Below the pieces are notes generated by a model. That model had not been told where the DNA came from. It made no database searches and worked only from the letters and a program-made list of their open reading frames with translations. Shown in pieces: positions 46,598 to 56,309 of a stretch of DNA of 64,000 nt. Made by a program: the position numbers and the translations under genes. Numbering within the stretch: the first letter of the stretch is position 1; each line of letters starts with the position of its first letter. The stretch comes from Saprospiraceae bacterium (GTDB lineage Bacteria > Bacteroidota > Bacteroidia > Chitinophagales > Saprospiraceae), in NCBI GenBank assembly GCA_022842725.1, contig JALHOZ010000001.1:295968-359967 (forward strand), read 5' to 3'.

Positions 46598-48133
46598 ATG
46601 AGTCGATCTGTCAAAGTAAGATCTGCATTAGTTTCCGTTTTTTATAAAGATAAACTGGAATCACTCATTCAAACGCTTGCCGGTCATGAAGTTACATTTT
46701 ACAGCACCGGAGGTACAAGAGAATTTATTGAAAAGCTGGGGTGTCCGGTCGTCAAAGTCGAAGATGTCACTTCTTATCCACCTATTTTGGATGGAAGGGT
46801 TAAAACTCTTCACCCGAAAATTTTTGGTGGTATTCTCGCTATACGCAATGAGGACCATTTAAGACAGTTGGAAAAATATGATATACCGGAGTTAGATATG
46901 GTCATTGTGGATCTATATCCTTTTGAAGAAACCCTCGCTTCTACAACTGATATGGCTCAAATCATAGAAAAAATTGATATCGGTGGTATATCTTTGATCA
47001 GAGCAGCGGCTAAAAACTTTAATGATGTGGTTGTAATTGCTTCAAAAGATGACTACGAACAAGTAAAAGTATGGCTTGAAAATCAGGAAGGCACCATAAC
47101 CTATGATCAACGTAAACATCTTGCTGCCAAAGCTTTTGCGGTAAGCTCAAGGTATGATATGTTGATTCACCAATATCTCGCAGGTGGAAGTAATGAGTTA
47201 TCATCGAATTTTATACAACATGTATCAACAAGCAGACCTGTTCGTTACGGCGAAAATCCTCACCAAAGAGCAATTTTTTACGGCAATCTCGAAGATACTT
47301 TTGATATGTATGGCGGCAAAGAACTGTCTTACAATAACATTGTTGACATTGACGCAGCTGTGCAGTTAATCAGAGAATTTGCCGGTGATAAACCCACTTT
47401 TGCCATTCTCAAACATACAAATCCATGCGGTGTGTGTACCAGGGAAAGTATAGCTGAAGCTTATTTGGGAGCTTTGGCTTGTGACCCGTTATCTGCTTTT
47501 GGTGGTGTTTTTATTTCCAATACAGAAATTGACCTTACAACAGCTCAGGAAATCAATCAGTTATTTTATGAGGTGGTTATAGCGCCTTCATACAGTCCGG
47601 AAGCTAAAAATTTACTTACGGCTAATACAAAAAGAATAGTCCTTCGCCTGAAACACTTTACTGTGCAACCTCAGAGTTTTAAGACAGTACTGGAAGGTAT
47701 TTTGCTTCAGGATAGTGATTTGGCAATGGAAGATATTTCTCAAAGTAAAATCGTCACCAAACTCGCACCTAAAACAGAAGAAATGTTGGATTTGCAGTTT
47801 GCCCTTAAGTGTGTCAAACATTTAAAATCCAATACTATTACCTTAGTAAAAAACAAGCAGCTCATTGGAATGGGATGTGGGCAGACTTCCAGGGTAGATG
47901 CATGCAGACAAGCCATTGAGAAAGCCAATCATTTTGGATTTTCACTTGCCGGTTCTGTGATGGCTTCCGATGCTTTTTTTCCATTTCCGGATTGTGTGGA
48001 AATCGCTTCTGAGGCAGGTATCACCAGTGTGGTCCAACCAGGAGGGTCGATCAAAGATCAGTTGAGTATTGATTATTGTGATGAAAACAAGATGAGCATG
48101 GTCATAACTGGTGTCAGACATTTCAAACACTAA
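46598..48133 (+). CDS. purH: Bifunctional AICAR formyltransferase/IMP cyclohydrolase
   Basis: PurH carries out the last two steps of IMP synthesis. The 511 residues match the family. The N-terminal MGS-like cyclohydrolase domain shows VTFYSTGGTREFIEKLG and DGRVKTLHPKIFGGIL. The transformylase domain shows RYGENPHQRAIFYG, the catalytic KHTNPCGVC and DAFFPFPDCVE. It is cytoplasmic. The coaX gene begins 4 bases after its stop, so the two are probably co-transcribed. No purine riboswitch is recognised in the 295-base leader, but inverted repeats are present there. Confidence 0.97.
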   Translation: MSRSVKVRSALVSVFYKDKLESLIQTLAGHEVTFYSTGGTREFIEKLGCPVVKVEDVTSYPPILDGRVKTLHPKIFGGILAIRNEDHLRQLEKYDIPELDMVIVDLYPFEETLASTTDMAQIIEKIDIGGISLIRAAAKNFNDVVVIASKDDYEQVKVWLENQEGTITYDQRKHLAAKAFAVSSRYDMLIHQYLAGGSNELSSNFIQHVSTSRPVRYGENPHQRAIFYGNLEDTFDMYGGKELSYNNIVDIDAAVQLIREFAGDKPTFAILKHTNPCGVCTRESIAEAYLGALACDPLSAFGGVFISNTEIDLTTAQEINQLFYEVVIAPSYSPEAKNLLTANTKRIVLRLKHFTVQPQSFKTVLEGILLQDSDLAMEDISQSKIVTKLAPKTEEMLDLQFALKCVKHLKSNTITLVKNKQLIGMGCGQTSRVDACRQAIEKANHFGFSLAGSVMASDAFFPFPDCVEIASEAGITSVVQPGGSIKDQLSIDYCDENKMSMVITGVRHFKH

Positions 48134-48137
48134 TCGG

Positions 48138-48857
48138 ATGAACCTGGTAGTAGATATAGGCAACAGCCGAATCAAATATGCATTTTTTGAGGACGGAATC
48201 ATTCAGTCTCAAAATTCGGTAGAACCGACGGCATCAGAAACTATTTTTCATGATGTTTGGATGAATAAAGGTACAAGGGCAATCCTTTCGGCAAGTGGTA
48301 AATTAGATGAAGGTTTCCTTCAAAAATTAAAAAATGAGGTGGATGTTATCGTTTTTGATCAACATACAAAATTGCCGGTTACCATAGCCTATGATACACC
48401 TGAGACGTTGGGTAAAGACAGGATTGCAGGGGCTGTTGCCGCCTGGAAAATGTTTCCCGGGGAGTCTTCGCTAATTATTGACATGGGAACCTGTATTACT
48501 ACAAATATTATAAACTCCAAAGGAGAATACCTTGGAGGAACCATTTCTCCGGGAGTGCAAATGCGCACTAAGGCTATGGCTGCATTTACTGAAAACCTTC
48601 CTTTGGTTGACCTTGAATTACCAAAAGAACTGATAGGCAGAAATACTATTACAGCATTGCAAAATGGTGTGATTCGGGGTACGTATTATGAAATTCAGAC
48701 CTTTATTGACAACGTAAAACCGATTTTTGGAATAAATAACGTAATTTTAACCGGAGGCGACGCTAAAATCTTTGGCAATTTGCTTAATTTTGAGATATTT
48801 GCACTCCCTAATCTGGTTTTATCAGGTTTACATGAAATATTGCAATATAATGCTTAA
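48138..48857 (+). CDS. coaX: Type III pantothenate kinase
   Basis: CoaX phosphorylates pantothenate in the first step of coenzyme A synthesis. I start it at the ATG at 48138 (MNLVVDIGNSRIKYAFFEDG), not the GTG at 48111 inside purH, because the ASKHA phosphate loop DIGNSR normally lies within the first ten residues. This gives 239 residues, near the usual ~250. TPETLGKDRIAGAVAAWKMF, LIIDMGTCITTNI and GGTISPGVQMR are family motifs. Its stop overlaps the start of the next gene by eight bases. Confidence 0.94.
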   Translation: MNLVVDIGNSRIKYAFFEDGIIQSQNSVEPTASETIFHDVWMNKGTRAILSASGKLDEGFLQKLKNEVDVIVFDQHTKLPVTIAYDTPETLGKDRIAGAVAAWKMFPGESSLIIDMGTCITTNIINSKGEYLGGTISPGVQMRTKAMAAFTENLPLVDLELPKELIGRNTITALQNGVIRGTYYEIQTFIDNVKPIFGINNVILTGGDAKIFGNLLNFEIFALPNLVLSGLHEILQYNA

Positions 48858-50190
48858 AAAAAATATTCTTTTTTTAGTAATTTTATGGCTTACCGGCCAT
48901 AATGTTTTTGGACAACAATCAGACAATTCACCCTATTCAAGATTTGGAATCGGAGAATTGTCAGACAATCATTTTAACTACCTTCGTCAGATGGGCGGGT
49001 TGGGCACCGCACCGATTGATCAATATCATTTTAATGTCCTTAATCCGGCAAGTCTGAGTCATCTGAGTAACTTTTCGCTCGATGTCGGCTTATTTGCCAA
49101 GTACAATACCTTACGTGACGGAAATCAGGAAAACAATATCTGGACCGGGAATATAGACTATCTTGCCTTTGCCTTTCCATTGCGCAATCCTGTAAACGAT
49201 ATCTATGAAGGTAAAACGACCAAAACTAAGTTTGGAATGTCGTTTGCCCTTATGCCTCATTCCAATGTAAGTTATAATATCCTTACATCCGGTGTAGATG
49301 AAAATGTCGGTAATGTAAACAGAAGCTATATTGGATCCGGAGGCTCTTATAAGTTTCTGTTTGGAAACTCTGTAAAATATAAAGATTTTTCATTCGGTGT
49401 TAACCTGGGATATTTATTTGGAAAGATTGATTATCAAAGAAATATTGATTTTCTTGATTTTATCTATTCATATCAAAACAGATTTACTACCAATTACAAT
49501 ATCAGAGGATTTTTGTGGAATGCCGGAATGATCTATTCTAAGGTATTGAATAAAAAGGAAGTCGAAAAAAACAGATCAAAACCTACAAAAATGATCAGCA
49601 TTGGGGTGAGAGGGAACTCTGCACACCGATTTCAAACGACAGCCAATGAATTTGACTACGGCATTCAGGTTCTTGAAAGCGTTGTCAACAGGGATACTTT
49701 TAAAAACATCAATGATGTCGAAGGCAGAGGTCAGTTGCCGGCAGAATTTGCCATAGGTGGTCATTATTATCATGGTGAAAAATGGAGTCTGGGATTTGAT
49801 TATCAGATGGGAGTCTGGGATCAGTATTACAATGATGCCAATGATGAAGTAAAAGGAACTTTACGAAATACAAGCCGGATTGCTATCGGGGGACACTTCC
49901 GTCCTAACTATAAATCTTTTGACAATTTTTTTGAGAGAGTTTACTACCGATACGGAGCTTATTATAATACAGACCCGAGAGTAGTAAACGATCAACAATT
50001 GGATGGATATGGTGTTTCGTTGGGCTTTGGGTTACCATTTGTTTATCAAAGAAAAATATCATTTGTGAACCTTGGTGTTCAATATGGTCAGAGGGCTACG
50101 GCATTGCCACTTTCAGAAAGATATGTTAAAATTTCTTTTGGCGTAACTTTTAACGATGATGAGTGGTTTTTAAAATCTAAATATTATTAA
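48850..50190 (+). CDS. Outer-membrane beta-barrel protein downstream of coaX
   Basis: I start it at the ATG at 48850, overlapping the coaX stop by eight bases, because MLKKNILFLVILWLTGHNVF followed by GQQ is a good signal peptide; the ORF-track start at 48772 is inside coaX. The 446-residue protein begins NSPYSRFGIGELSDNHFNY, a form seen in Bacteroidota porin-like proteins. Beta-strands alternate throughout and it ends in a tyrosine pair. From memory, homologues follow coaX in many members of the phylum, often near lptC. Function unknown. Confidence 0.8.
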   Translation: MLKKNILFLVILWLTGHNVFGQQSDNSPYSRFGIGELSDNHFNYLRQMGGLGTAPIDQYHFNVLNPASLSHLSNFSLDVGLFAKYNTLRDGNQENNIWTGNIDYLAFAFPLRNPVNDIYEGKTTKTKFGMSFALMPHSNVSYNILTSGVDENVGNVNRSYIGSGGSYKFLFGNSVKYKDFSFGVNLGYLFGKIDYQRNIDFLDFIYSYQNRFTTNYNIRGFLWNAGMIYSKVLNKKEVEKNRSKPTKMISIGVRGNSAHRFQTTANEFDYGIQVLESVVNRDTFKNINDVEGRGQLPAEFAIGGHYYHGEKWSLGFDYQMGVWDQYYNDANDEVKGTLRNTSRIAIGGHFRPNYKSFDNFFERVYYRYGAYYNTDPRVVNDQQLDGYGVSLGFGLPFVYQRKISFVNLGVQYGQRATALPLSERYVKISFGVTFNDDEWFLKSKYY

Positions 50191-50220
50191 TTTCTAAACC
50201 TTTTCTAAAATCATTAAAGT

Positions 50221-51627
50221 ATGAAAATTGTAAGTTTGCTAATATTAAACATTGCTCTTCTGACCGGAAGTAACATGTTTGGTCAATGCAAAAGTTGGGT
50301 TGATTCCGACAGACAATCTGATGCTGAAAACGCACATTCCATTTACAGGCAGGCTTTAAAAATGAAGACGATGGATATCGCCTTCGAAAATTGGCAAATT
50401 GCTTATGACCTTGCCCCTGCTGCAGATGGTAAAAGAGATGTTCACTACATCGATGGTGTCGAATTTTACAAACAAAAATGGACACAGTCCCAAAACCCGG
50501 AAGAAAAAAAGGCTTTTGCGGACAAAATGATTTCATTTTATGATGGCGCTATCAATTGTTACATTTCAGGAGGAATTACCGTCAAAGAAGGAACTGAGGA
50601 AGCTTTAAATAAAAAGCTTGGCTTTTTATACGGAAGGAAAGCATATGACATGTTTTATTATGTTAATGCTCCTTATGTTCAAACCATCGAAGCGCTGGAT
50701 CTTTGTATTAAATATTCCGGAGATCATGCTGAATATATCATCATGGATATTTATCCTAAGATTATGGTGTATCAGTTTAAAAACGCTTTGATGACCAAAG
50801 AAAAAGTCAATAGTGTGTACAAAAGCCTCAAACAAATAGCTGAATACAATATTGCCAACAACGAACAATATTCTGAAGGATATCAACAGGCTCAGGCAAA
50901 TATGAATTATACCCTGACTGAAATTGAAAAAGAGGCATTTGATTGTGAATATTTTAAAGATAAATATTTGCCGGAATACGAAGACAACAAAGAAGATCCG
51001 CAGGTTATTAAATATGTTTTATTTATATTAAAAACCCAGGGATGTGGTGAGGATTCTATGGTTAAAGTGATTGATCAGGAATGGAAAAAATACGCTTCTG
51101 CTGAAAACGAAAGGATTCAGGCAGAACATGATGCCAATAACCCCGGGTCAATGGCTAAAAAGTTGTACGACGATGGTAAATTTTCAGAATCCATCAGCAA
51201 ATATCGTCAGGCTATAAGTGAAACGGATGATGCAAAACAAAAAGCAACCTATCTTTTTGCTATTGCTTCTATCCAATTCCGAAAGTTGAATCAATACAGT
51301 GAGGCGAGAAAAACCGCTTATGATGCAGCCAAAATGAGACCTAACTGGGGCAGACCGTATTTATTGATTGGTGATATGTACGGAAAAACGGCAAGATCCT
51401 GCGGAGATGCATGGAATCAGCGCCTTGCCATTCTTGCAGCCATTGATAAGTACGCTTATGCCAGATCTATTGATGACGGTGTGGCCGGAGAAGCATCAAG
51501 CAGAATAGGTGCTTATTCAAGATCACTACCGGATGCAGCTGAAGGACACATGAGAGGTGTCAAAGAAGGTCAGACACAAACTGTAGGGTGCTGGATCGGA
51601 GAATCAGTAAGGTTAAGATTTAACTAA
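50221..51627 (+). CDS. Exported TPR protein downstream of coaX
   Basis: This 468-residue protein has a signal peptide (MKIVSLLILNIALLTGSNMFGQ). Helical repeats follow, with clear tetratricopeptide character near residues 320-400 (AKKLYDDGKFSESISKYRQA, YLFAIASIQFRKLNQYSEAR, RPNWGRPYLLIGDMYGKTA). The C-terminal ~70 residues, including KYAYARSIDDGV, form a conserved-type cap. It is 30 bases after the outer-membrane protein and ends the purH-coaX-OMP-TPR unit at a strong terminator. A periplasmic adaptor for the barrel protein is a fair guess. Confidence 0.8.
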   Translation: MKIVSLLILNIALLTGSNMFGQCKSWVDSDRQSDAENAHSIYRQALKMKTMDIAFENWQIAYDLAPAADGKRDVHYIDGVEFYKQKWTQSQNPEEKKAFADKMISFYDGAINCYISGGITVKEGTEEALNKKLGFLYGRKAYDMFYYVNAPYVQTIEALDLCIKYSGDHAEYIIMDIYPKIMVYQFKNALMTKEKVNSVYKSLKQIAEYNIANNEQYSEGYQQAQANMNYTLTEIEKEAFDCEYFKDKYLPEYEDNKEDPQVIKYVLFILKTQGCGEDSMVKVIDQEWKKYASAENERIQAEHDANNPGSMAKKLYDDGKFSESISKYRQAISETDDAKQKATYLFAIASIQFRKLNQYSEARKTAYDAAKMRPNWGRPYLLIGDMYGKTARSCGDAWNQRLAILAAIDKYAYARSIDDGVAGEASSRIGAYSRSLPDAAEGHMRGVKEGQTQTVGCWIGESVRLRFN

Positions 51628-51660
51628 TTGGCTTTAAGTCAGGCTAATTATAAAAGGTAT

Positions 51661-51697
51661 AAATGGCAGAAAATTTATTTTCTGCCATTCTTTTTTA
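51661..51697 (+). terminator. Terminator after the purH-coaX operon
   Basis: AATGGCAGAAAA / TTTTCTGCCATT is a perfect 12-bp stem followed by TCTTTTTT, 34 bases after the TPR gene stop. Confidence 0.9.
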
Positions 51698-51844
51698 TTG
51701 AATAGATTAAAATTTCTCAAAATGGAAAATAAACTTTACCTTTATATTCAGTACAAAATTTCCGGTTTTTACTTCATTATATGGTTTGATTATGTTGCAT
51801 TAAACCTTTTGTAACTTAATCTTGTCTATTTTAAAAATATTCAT

Positions 51845-52378
51845 ATGGAACACGTTTCCGTCTGGCAACGTTGTAAAAGAGGTGATAAAAATGCATTCAG
51901 GGAATTATACCTTGAAAACATAGATTCTCTTATGGCTTATGGCCGTAAGATTTGTTCTGATGCCGATATTCTTCAGGATGCGGTGCATGATTTGTTTGTC
52001 TATATCTGGGAAAAAAGAGAAACGTTGAGTGACACTGATTCTGCGATTAAATATCTGTGTGTTTCATTAAGAAGAAGGCTGATCAAAGATATGGAAAAGG
52101 ACCATCAGGTATCTCAGTCTGATGTGTTGGAAAATCATATAAACTATGCAGAAACTTCACCTGAAACCCAATGGATGGAAAAAGAAGAACAGACTAAGTC
52201 GCAGCAACTGCTTCAGGAAGCCATGCTGAAATTGCCAAAAAGACAACAGGAAGCATTGCACTTAAAATATTATGAAAATTTACCTTACGAAGATATATGT
52301 ACTATTATGGAAATCAATTACCAATCGGTGAGAAACCTGATTTCCAGAGCCGTTTCTGATTTGAGAAATTATCTTTGA
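51845..52378 (+). CDS. ECF (extracytoplasmic function) sigma factor
   Basis: The 177-residue protein has sigma region 2 (VWQRCKRGDKNAFRELYLEN, DADILQDAVHDLFVYIWEKR) and region 4 with its helix-turn-helix (LPKRQQEALHLKYYENLPYE, then MEINYQSVRNLISRAVSDLR). It would direct RNA polymerase to envelope-stress or surface-function genes. No anti-sigma factor (FecR or zinc-binding type) lies next to it, which is less common. It sits 5.5 kb downstream of the T9SS core and just before secA, so control of secretion genes is possible but unproven. Confidence 0.92.
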   Translation: MEHVSVWQRCKRGDKNAFRELYLENIDSLMAYGRKICSDADILQDAVHDLFVYIWEKRETLSDTDSAIKYLCVSLRRRLIKDMEKDHQVSQSDVLENHINYAETSPETQWMEKEEQTKSQQLLQEAMLKLPKRQQEALHLKYYENLPYEDICTIMEINYQSVRNLISRAVSDLRNYL

Positions 52379-52498
52379 ACTGATATCAAGGTCGAAAAAT
52401 CAGACATTTTGACCATGTCAGACGTGGTTCTCTGAAATAAAAGACTTGTTTTATTTCATAAATATGTCATTATGGCACTTCGTTTCAGTTGGTATAAT

Positions 52499-52529
52499 TT
52501 TAGGGTATCATATAATCTTCTTATTTTTG
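52499..52529 (+). promoter_or_regulatory. Probable secA promoter
   Basis: TATTTTTG at 52522-52529 matches TAnnTTTG, and TTTA at 52499-52502 is a near -33 element with 19-base spacing. It lies 74 bases before the secA ATG in a 225-base gap. Confidence 0.5.
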
Positions 52530-52603
52530 CAACTTATTTTCAATATTGACAAAATCATTCTAATTTATCCTGACGGTTTTTTGCCGGTTTAAAATCAAAG
52601 ACA

Positions 52604-55600
52604 ATGTTTAATTTTATAAAAAATATATTTTCATCCAAACATGAAAGAGATGTGAAAGCGTATTCTTCTGTTGTGGATGCCGTAAACAGGAATTTTGCAG
52701 ATTATGCTTCTTTGGATAACGACCAATTGCGTAACAAAACAATTGAGTTCAGACACAGAATCAAAGAATATCTGGCTCCGATCACCGCAGATATCCAAAA
52801 TATGGAAAAAAATGCTGCTGAAATGGCCAATTTTCATGAAAAAGAAAACCTGTACAATGAAATTGATAAACTCAGAAAAGATAAAAACAAAAGTCTCGAA
52901 GCCATTTTAATGGAAATTCTTCCTGAAGCTTTTGCCGTTGTCAAAGAAACAGCCAGAAGATTCAAAGAAAATGCCACATTGACCGTCAAAGCAACCGAAC
53001 ATGACAGGAATATTGCTGCCTCCAAAGATTATGTAATGATCGATGGGGATAAAGCCATATGGAAAAATGAATGGACTGCGGCAGGTGGTCAGGTCAAATG
53101 GGATATGCTTCATTATGATGTGCAACTCATTGGGGGTATGGTCCTTCACGAAGGAAAAATTGCTGAGATGGCCACGGGAGAAGGTAAAACTCTCGTAGCG
53201 ACACTACCGGCCTATCTCAACGGACTTTCAGGCGAAGGTGTCCACGTTATTACTGTCAATGATTATCTCGCCCGAAGGGACTCTGAATGGGTAGGGCCTG
53301 TTTTTCAGTTCCTTTTGCTTACCATTGATTGTATTGACAAATATAAACCACATTCTCCGGAGAGGATCAATGCTTATAATTGTGACATAACCTATGGTAC
53401 AAATAACGAATTTGGTTTTGACTACCTGAGGGACAATATGGTCAGGGACAAAGACGAACTGGTTCAGAAAAGACACCATTTTGCGATGGTGGATGAGGTT
53501 GACTCTGTATTGATTGACGATGCCAGAACGCCTTTGATTATTTCCGGTCCGGTACCTGAAGGGCTTGAAGAACAGGAATACCTCGAACTGAATCCGAAAA
53601 TTGAAAAACTTTTTAATGTTCAGAGGCAACTTGCCACAGAATTATTAGCGGAAGCCAGAAAAAAAATCAAAGAAGGAAAAACCGGATATAATGAAGGCGA
53701 CGGAGGACTTGATTTGTTCCGTGTGTACAGAGCACTTCCAAAATACAGACCTTTGATTAAGTTTTTAAGTGAAGATGGTGTAAAAGTGGTTTTACAAAAG
53801 TCTGAAAATTTTTATATGCAGGAGCAAAGTAAAAATATGCACCTTGCTGATACACCTCTTTATTTTACGATTGATGAAAAAAACCGTAACGTCGAATTGA
53901 CGGAAAAAGGTATTGAATATCTTTCCAGAGGAGAAAACGACCCTAACTTTTTTGTTTTGCCGGATATTGCCCGGGAAATGCAGGAACTTGGAGACAGAGA
54001 AAAAGCCGCAGGTGTGAAATACCATGAGGAAAGAGATCATTTGTTACAGAATTTTTCGCTCAAATCCAGAAGATTACATTCAACCAGTCAATTACTGAAG
54101 GCTTATACATTGTTTGATAAAGATCAGGAATATGTGGTCATGGATGGACAGGTGAAGATTGTTGACGAACAAACCGGTCGTATGATGGAAGGTCGTCGTT
54201 ATTCTGATGGTCTTCATCAGGCACTTGAAGCTAAAGAAAGAGTGAAAGTCGGGGATATTACCCAAACCTATGCAACCATTACGTTACAGAATTATTTCAG
54301 GATGTACCACAAACTTTGTGGTATGACCGGTACAGCAGAAACAGAAGCAGGTGAATTGTGGGAAATCTATAAATTGGAAGTTTCTGTGATACCAACCAAC
54401 AGACCGATTCAACGTATAGATAGAGATGACCTTGTCTATAAAACAGCCAGGGAAAAATTTAATGCTGCCATCGAAGAAATCGTGCAGTTGACCTCTCAGG
54501 GAAGACCGGTCCTTGTGGGAACTACTTCTGTGGAAATCTCAGAACTTTTGAGCAGAATGCTCAATCTGCGAGGCATCAAACATAATGTGTTGAATGCAAA
54601 ACAGCATCAAAGAGAAGCAGAAATCGTAGCGGAAGCCGGAAGACCGGGCAATGTAACCATTGCGACCAACATGGCGGGTAGGGGAACGGATATCAAAATC
54701 AATGATGAAGTCAAAAAAGCGGGTGGATTGGCTATTATTGCCACTGAACGACACGATTCCAGAAGGGTCGACCGACAGTTGCGGGGTCGGGCAGGACGTC
54801 AGGGTGATCCGGGTACCAGCCAGTTTTACGTTTCATTAGAAGACAACCTCATGCGTTTGTTCCAATCTGACAGAATTGCTTCGTTGATGGATAAAATGGG
54901 ACATAAAGATGGTGAGGTCATTCAACATTCTATGGTAACCAAGTCGATTGAGAGGGCACAGAAAAAAGTTGAAGAAAATAATTTTGGGGTAAGAAAACGT
55001 TTGTTGGAATACGACGACGTTATGAATATCCAACGGGAAGCCATTTACAAAAAACGTAATAATGCGTTACAAGGAGAAAGGCTGAAAGTGGATCTGAATT
55101 CCATGTTTATCGGATTGGTGGAAAATATCGTCCTTACACATAAAGGCACCAACCAATACGACGACTTTATCCGGGATTGTTTCACCAGTCTCGGAATAGA
55201 TCCGGGAATAGATAAAGATAGTTTTAAATCGACCGACGTTGATACGCTGATTGATAATCTGTATGACATGGTGATGAATGAATACAAGTACAAAAGTGAC
55301 CACGTCACCAATGTTTTGTTGCCATTGATTAAAAATGTATATCAAAACGAAGGCCACAGATACAAAAGGATTTCTATTCCATTTACTGATGGAAGGACAC
55401 AACCTCTTCCGATTGCAGCAGATTTGAAAGAAGCCGTAGAATCCAATGGTGCTTCAATTATGACAGATATTGAAAAAACCATTACCCTTGCGTTGATTGA
55501 CGACAACTGGAAGGAGCACCTTCGAAATATGGACGAATTGAAAGATTCAGTGCAGGCAGCTTCTTTCGAACAAAAAGATCCGTTAGTCATTTACAAAATG

Positions 55601-55900
55601 GAAGCGTATAATCTTTTTGAAGAACTGGTTAATAAAATCAACCGGGATGTTTGCGGATACCTTCTTTTGGGTGATCTTGTGATGCAACAGGAAGTAAGAG
55701 AAGCCAAAGTGCAGAAAACCGACCTCAGCAAAGTGCGCACCAGCCGTGAGGAAGATGCAATGCGACAGGCGGCAGAAGGCGTAAGCCGGAAACCGGTTGA
55801 AAAGCCGGAAACTTTCATCCGACAAGAAGCAAAAATCGGTAGAAATGATCTTTGTCCATGCGGCAGTGGTAAAAAGTTTAAACAATGTCATGGGAAGTAA
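52604..55900 (+). CDS. secA: Preprotein translocase ATPase SecA
   Basis: SecA drives proteins through SecYEG. The 1,098-residue protein has the Walker A motif EMATGEGKTLVATLPAYLNG, the Walker B/DEAD-type stretch MVDEVDSVLIDDARTPLIIS, the second nucleotide domain (NMAGRGTDIKIN, RQLRGRAGRQGDPGTSQFYV) and the C-terminal zinc motif LCPCGSGKKFKQCHGK. It is about 200 residues longer than E. coli SecA. Much of the extra length is in the peptide-crosslinking region, between ARTPLIISGPVPEG and the VMDGQVKIVDEQTGRMM motif, a known Bacteroidota trait. Monocistronic. Confidence 0.97.
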   Translation: MFNFIKNIFSSKHERDVKAYSSVVDAVNRNFADYASLDNDQLRNKTIEFRHRIKEYLAPITADIQNMEKNAAEMANFHEKENLYNEIDKLRKDKNKSLEAILMEILPEAFAVVKETARRFKENATLTVKATEHDRNIAASKDYVMIDGDKAIWKNEWTAAGGQVKWDMLHYDVQLIGGMVLHEGKIAEMATGEGKTLVATLPAYLNGLSGEGVHVITVNDYLARRDSEWVGPVFQFLLLTIDCIDKYKPHSPERINAYNCDITYGTNNEFGFDYLRDNMVRDKDELVQKRHHFAMVDEVDSVLIDDARTPLIISGPVPEGLEEQEYLELNPKIEKLFNVQRQLATELLAEARKKIKEGKTGYNEGDGGLDLFRVYRALPKYRPLIKFLSEDGVKVVLQKSENFYMQEQSKNMHLADTPLYFTIDEKNRNVELTEKGIEYLSRGENDPNFFVLPDIAREMQELGDREKAAGVKYHEERDHLLQNFSLKSRRLHSTSQLLKAYTLFDKDQEYVVMDGQVKIVDEQTGRMMEGRRYSDGLHQALEAKERVKVGDITQTYATITLQNYFRMYHKLCGMTGTAETEAGELWEIYKLEVSVIPTNRPIQRIDRDDLVYKTAREKFNAAIEEIVQLTSQGRPVLVGTTSVEISELLSRMLNLRGIKHNVLNAKQHQREAEIVAEAGRPGNVTIATNMAGRGTDIKINDEVKKAGGLAIIATERHDSRRVDRQLRGRAGRQGDPGTSQFYVSLEDNLMRLFQSDRIASLMDKMGHKDGEVIQHSMVTKSIERAQKKVEENNFGVRKRLLEYDDVMNIQREAIYKKRNNALQGERLKVDLNSMFIGLVENIVLTHKGTNQYDDFIRDCFTSLGIDPGIDKDSFKSTDVDTLIDNLYDMVMNEYKYKSDHVTNVLLPLIKNVYQNEGHRYKRISIPFTDGRTQPLPIAADLKEAVESNGASIMTDIEKTITLALIDDNWKEHLRNMDELKDSVQAASFEQKDPLVIYKMEAYNLFEELVNKINRDVCGYLLLGDLVMQQEVREAKVQKTDLSKVRTSREEDAMRQAAEGVSRKPVEKPETFIRQEAKIGRNDLCPCGSGKKFKQCHGK

Positions 55901-56027
55901 AAAAAGATAAATATAAAATCACAATTTTACAGATAAAAAAAGTAGGCGGAACAAAGGAAGTTTTCATATTTTCTTTGATATGAATAATTTCTAAAAAATG
56001 AGATACTGAAGTAATCATCTGATATTT

Positions 56028-56237
56028 ATGTCATTTCCTTTTAAATACCTGGCTAATAATCCTGGAATTAAAATAAGAGTAGCTCAAGGTGATTGTTTAA
56101 GGAATAAAAAAAAGTAAGAAGATACATGTGAGGAAAGTTTTTCTTTAATTTATCATCCTGTTAAATCAGAAATTGGTCAGGGAGTTAAAATAAAAATATA
56201 TGGTTTACAGATATTCATAAAATTTTTAATAGCTTGA
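56028..56237 (+). pseudogene. Decayed ORF, possibly a histidine-kinase C-terminal remnant
   Basis: In the 409-base gap after secA, one frame reads MSFPFKYLANNPGIKIRVAQ, a stop at 56115, then ESFSLIYHPVKSEIGQGVKI and KIYG to a stop at 56235. The pieces NNPGIKI (like the DNGxGI box), SLIYHPVKS and SEIGQGVKIKIY (like the closing SEIGKGTxFxIxLP) resemble, in order, the ATPase domain of a sensor histidine kinase with deletions. The match is by eye only, short and degenerate. The rest of the gap shows nothing. Confidence 0.3.
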
Positions 56238-56309
56238 AATTAATTTTTACGATGATATGATCCTAAATCAAAAAAAAAATAATACTATTGTGTTTAAAAT
56301 TTGATATTG

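Noticed and set aside
48111-48137. GTG start for coaX inside purH
   Set aside because: The ATG at 48138 puts the DIGNSR phosphate loop at the usual distance from the N-terminus.
53228-53629. 133-residue antisense ORF inside secA
   Set aside because: It is opposite the SecA ATPase domain and has no supporting features.
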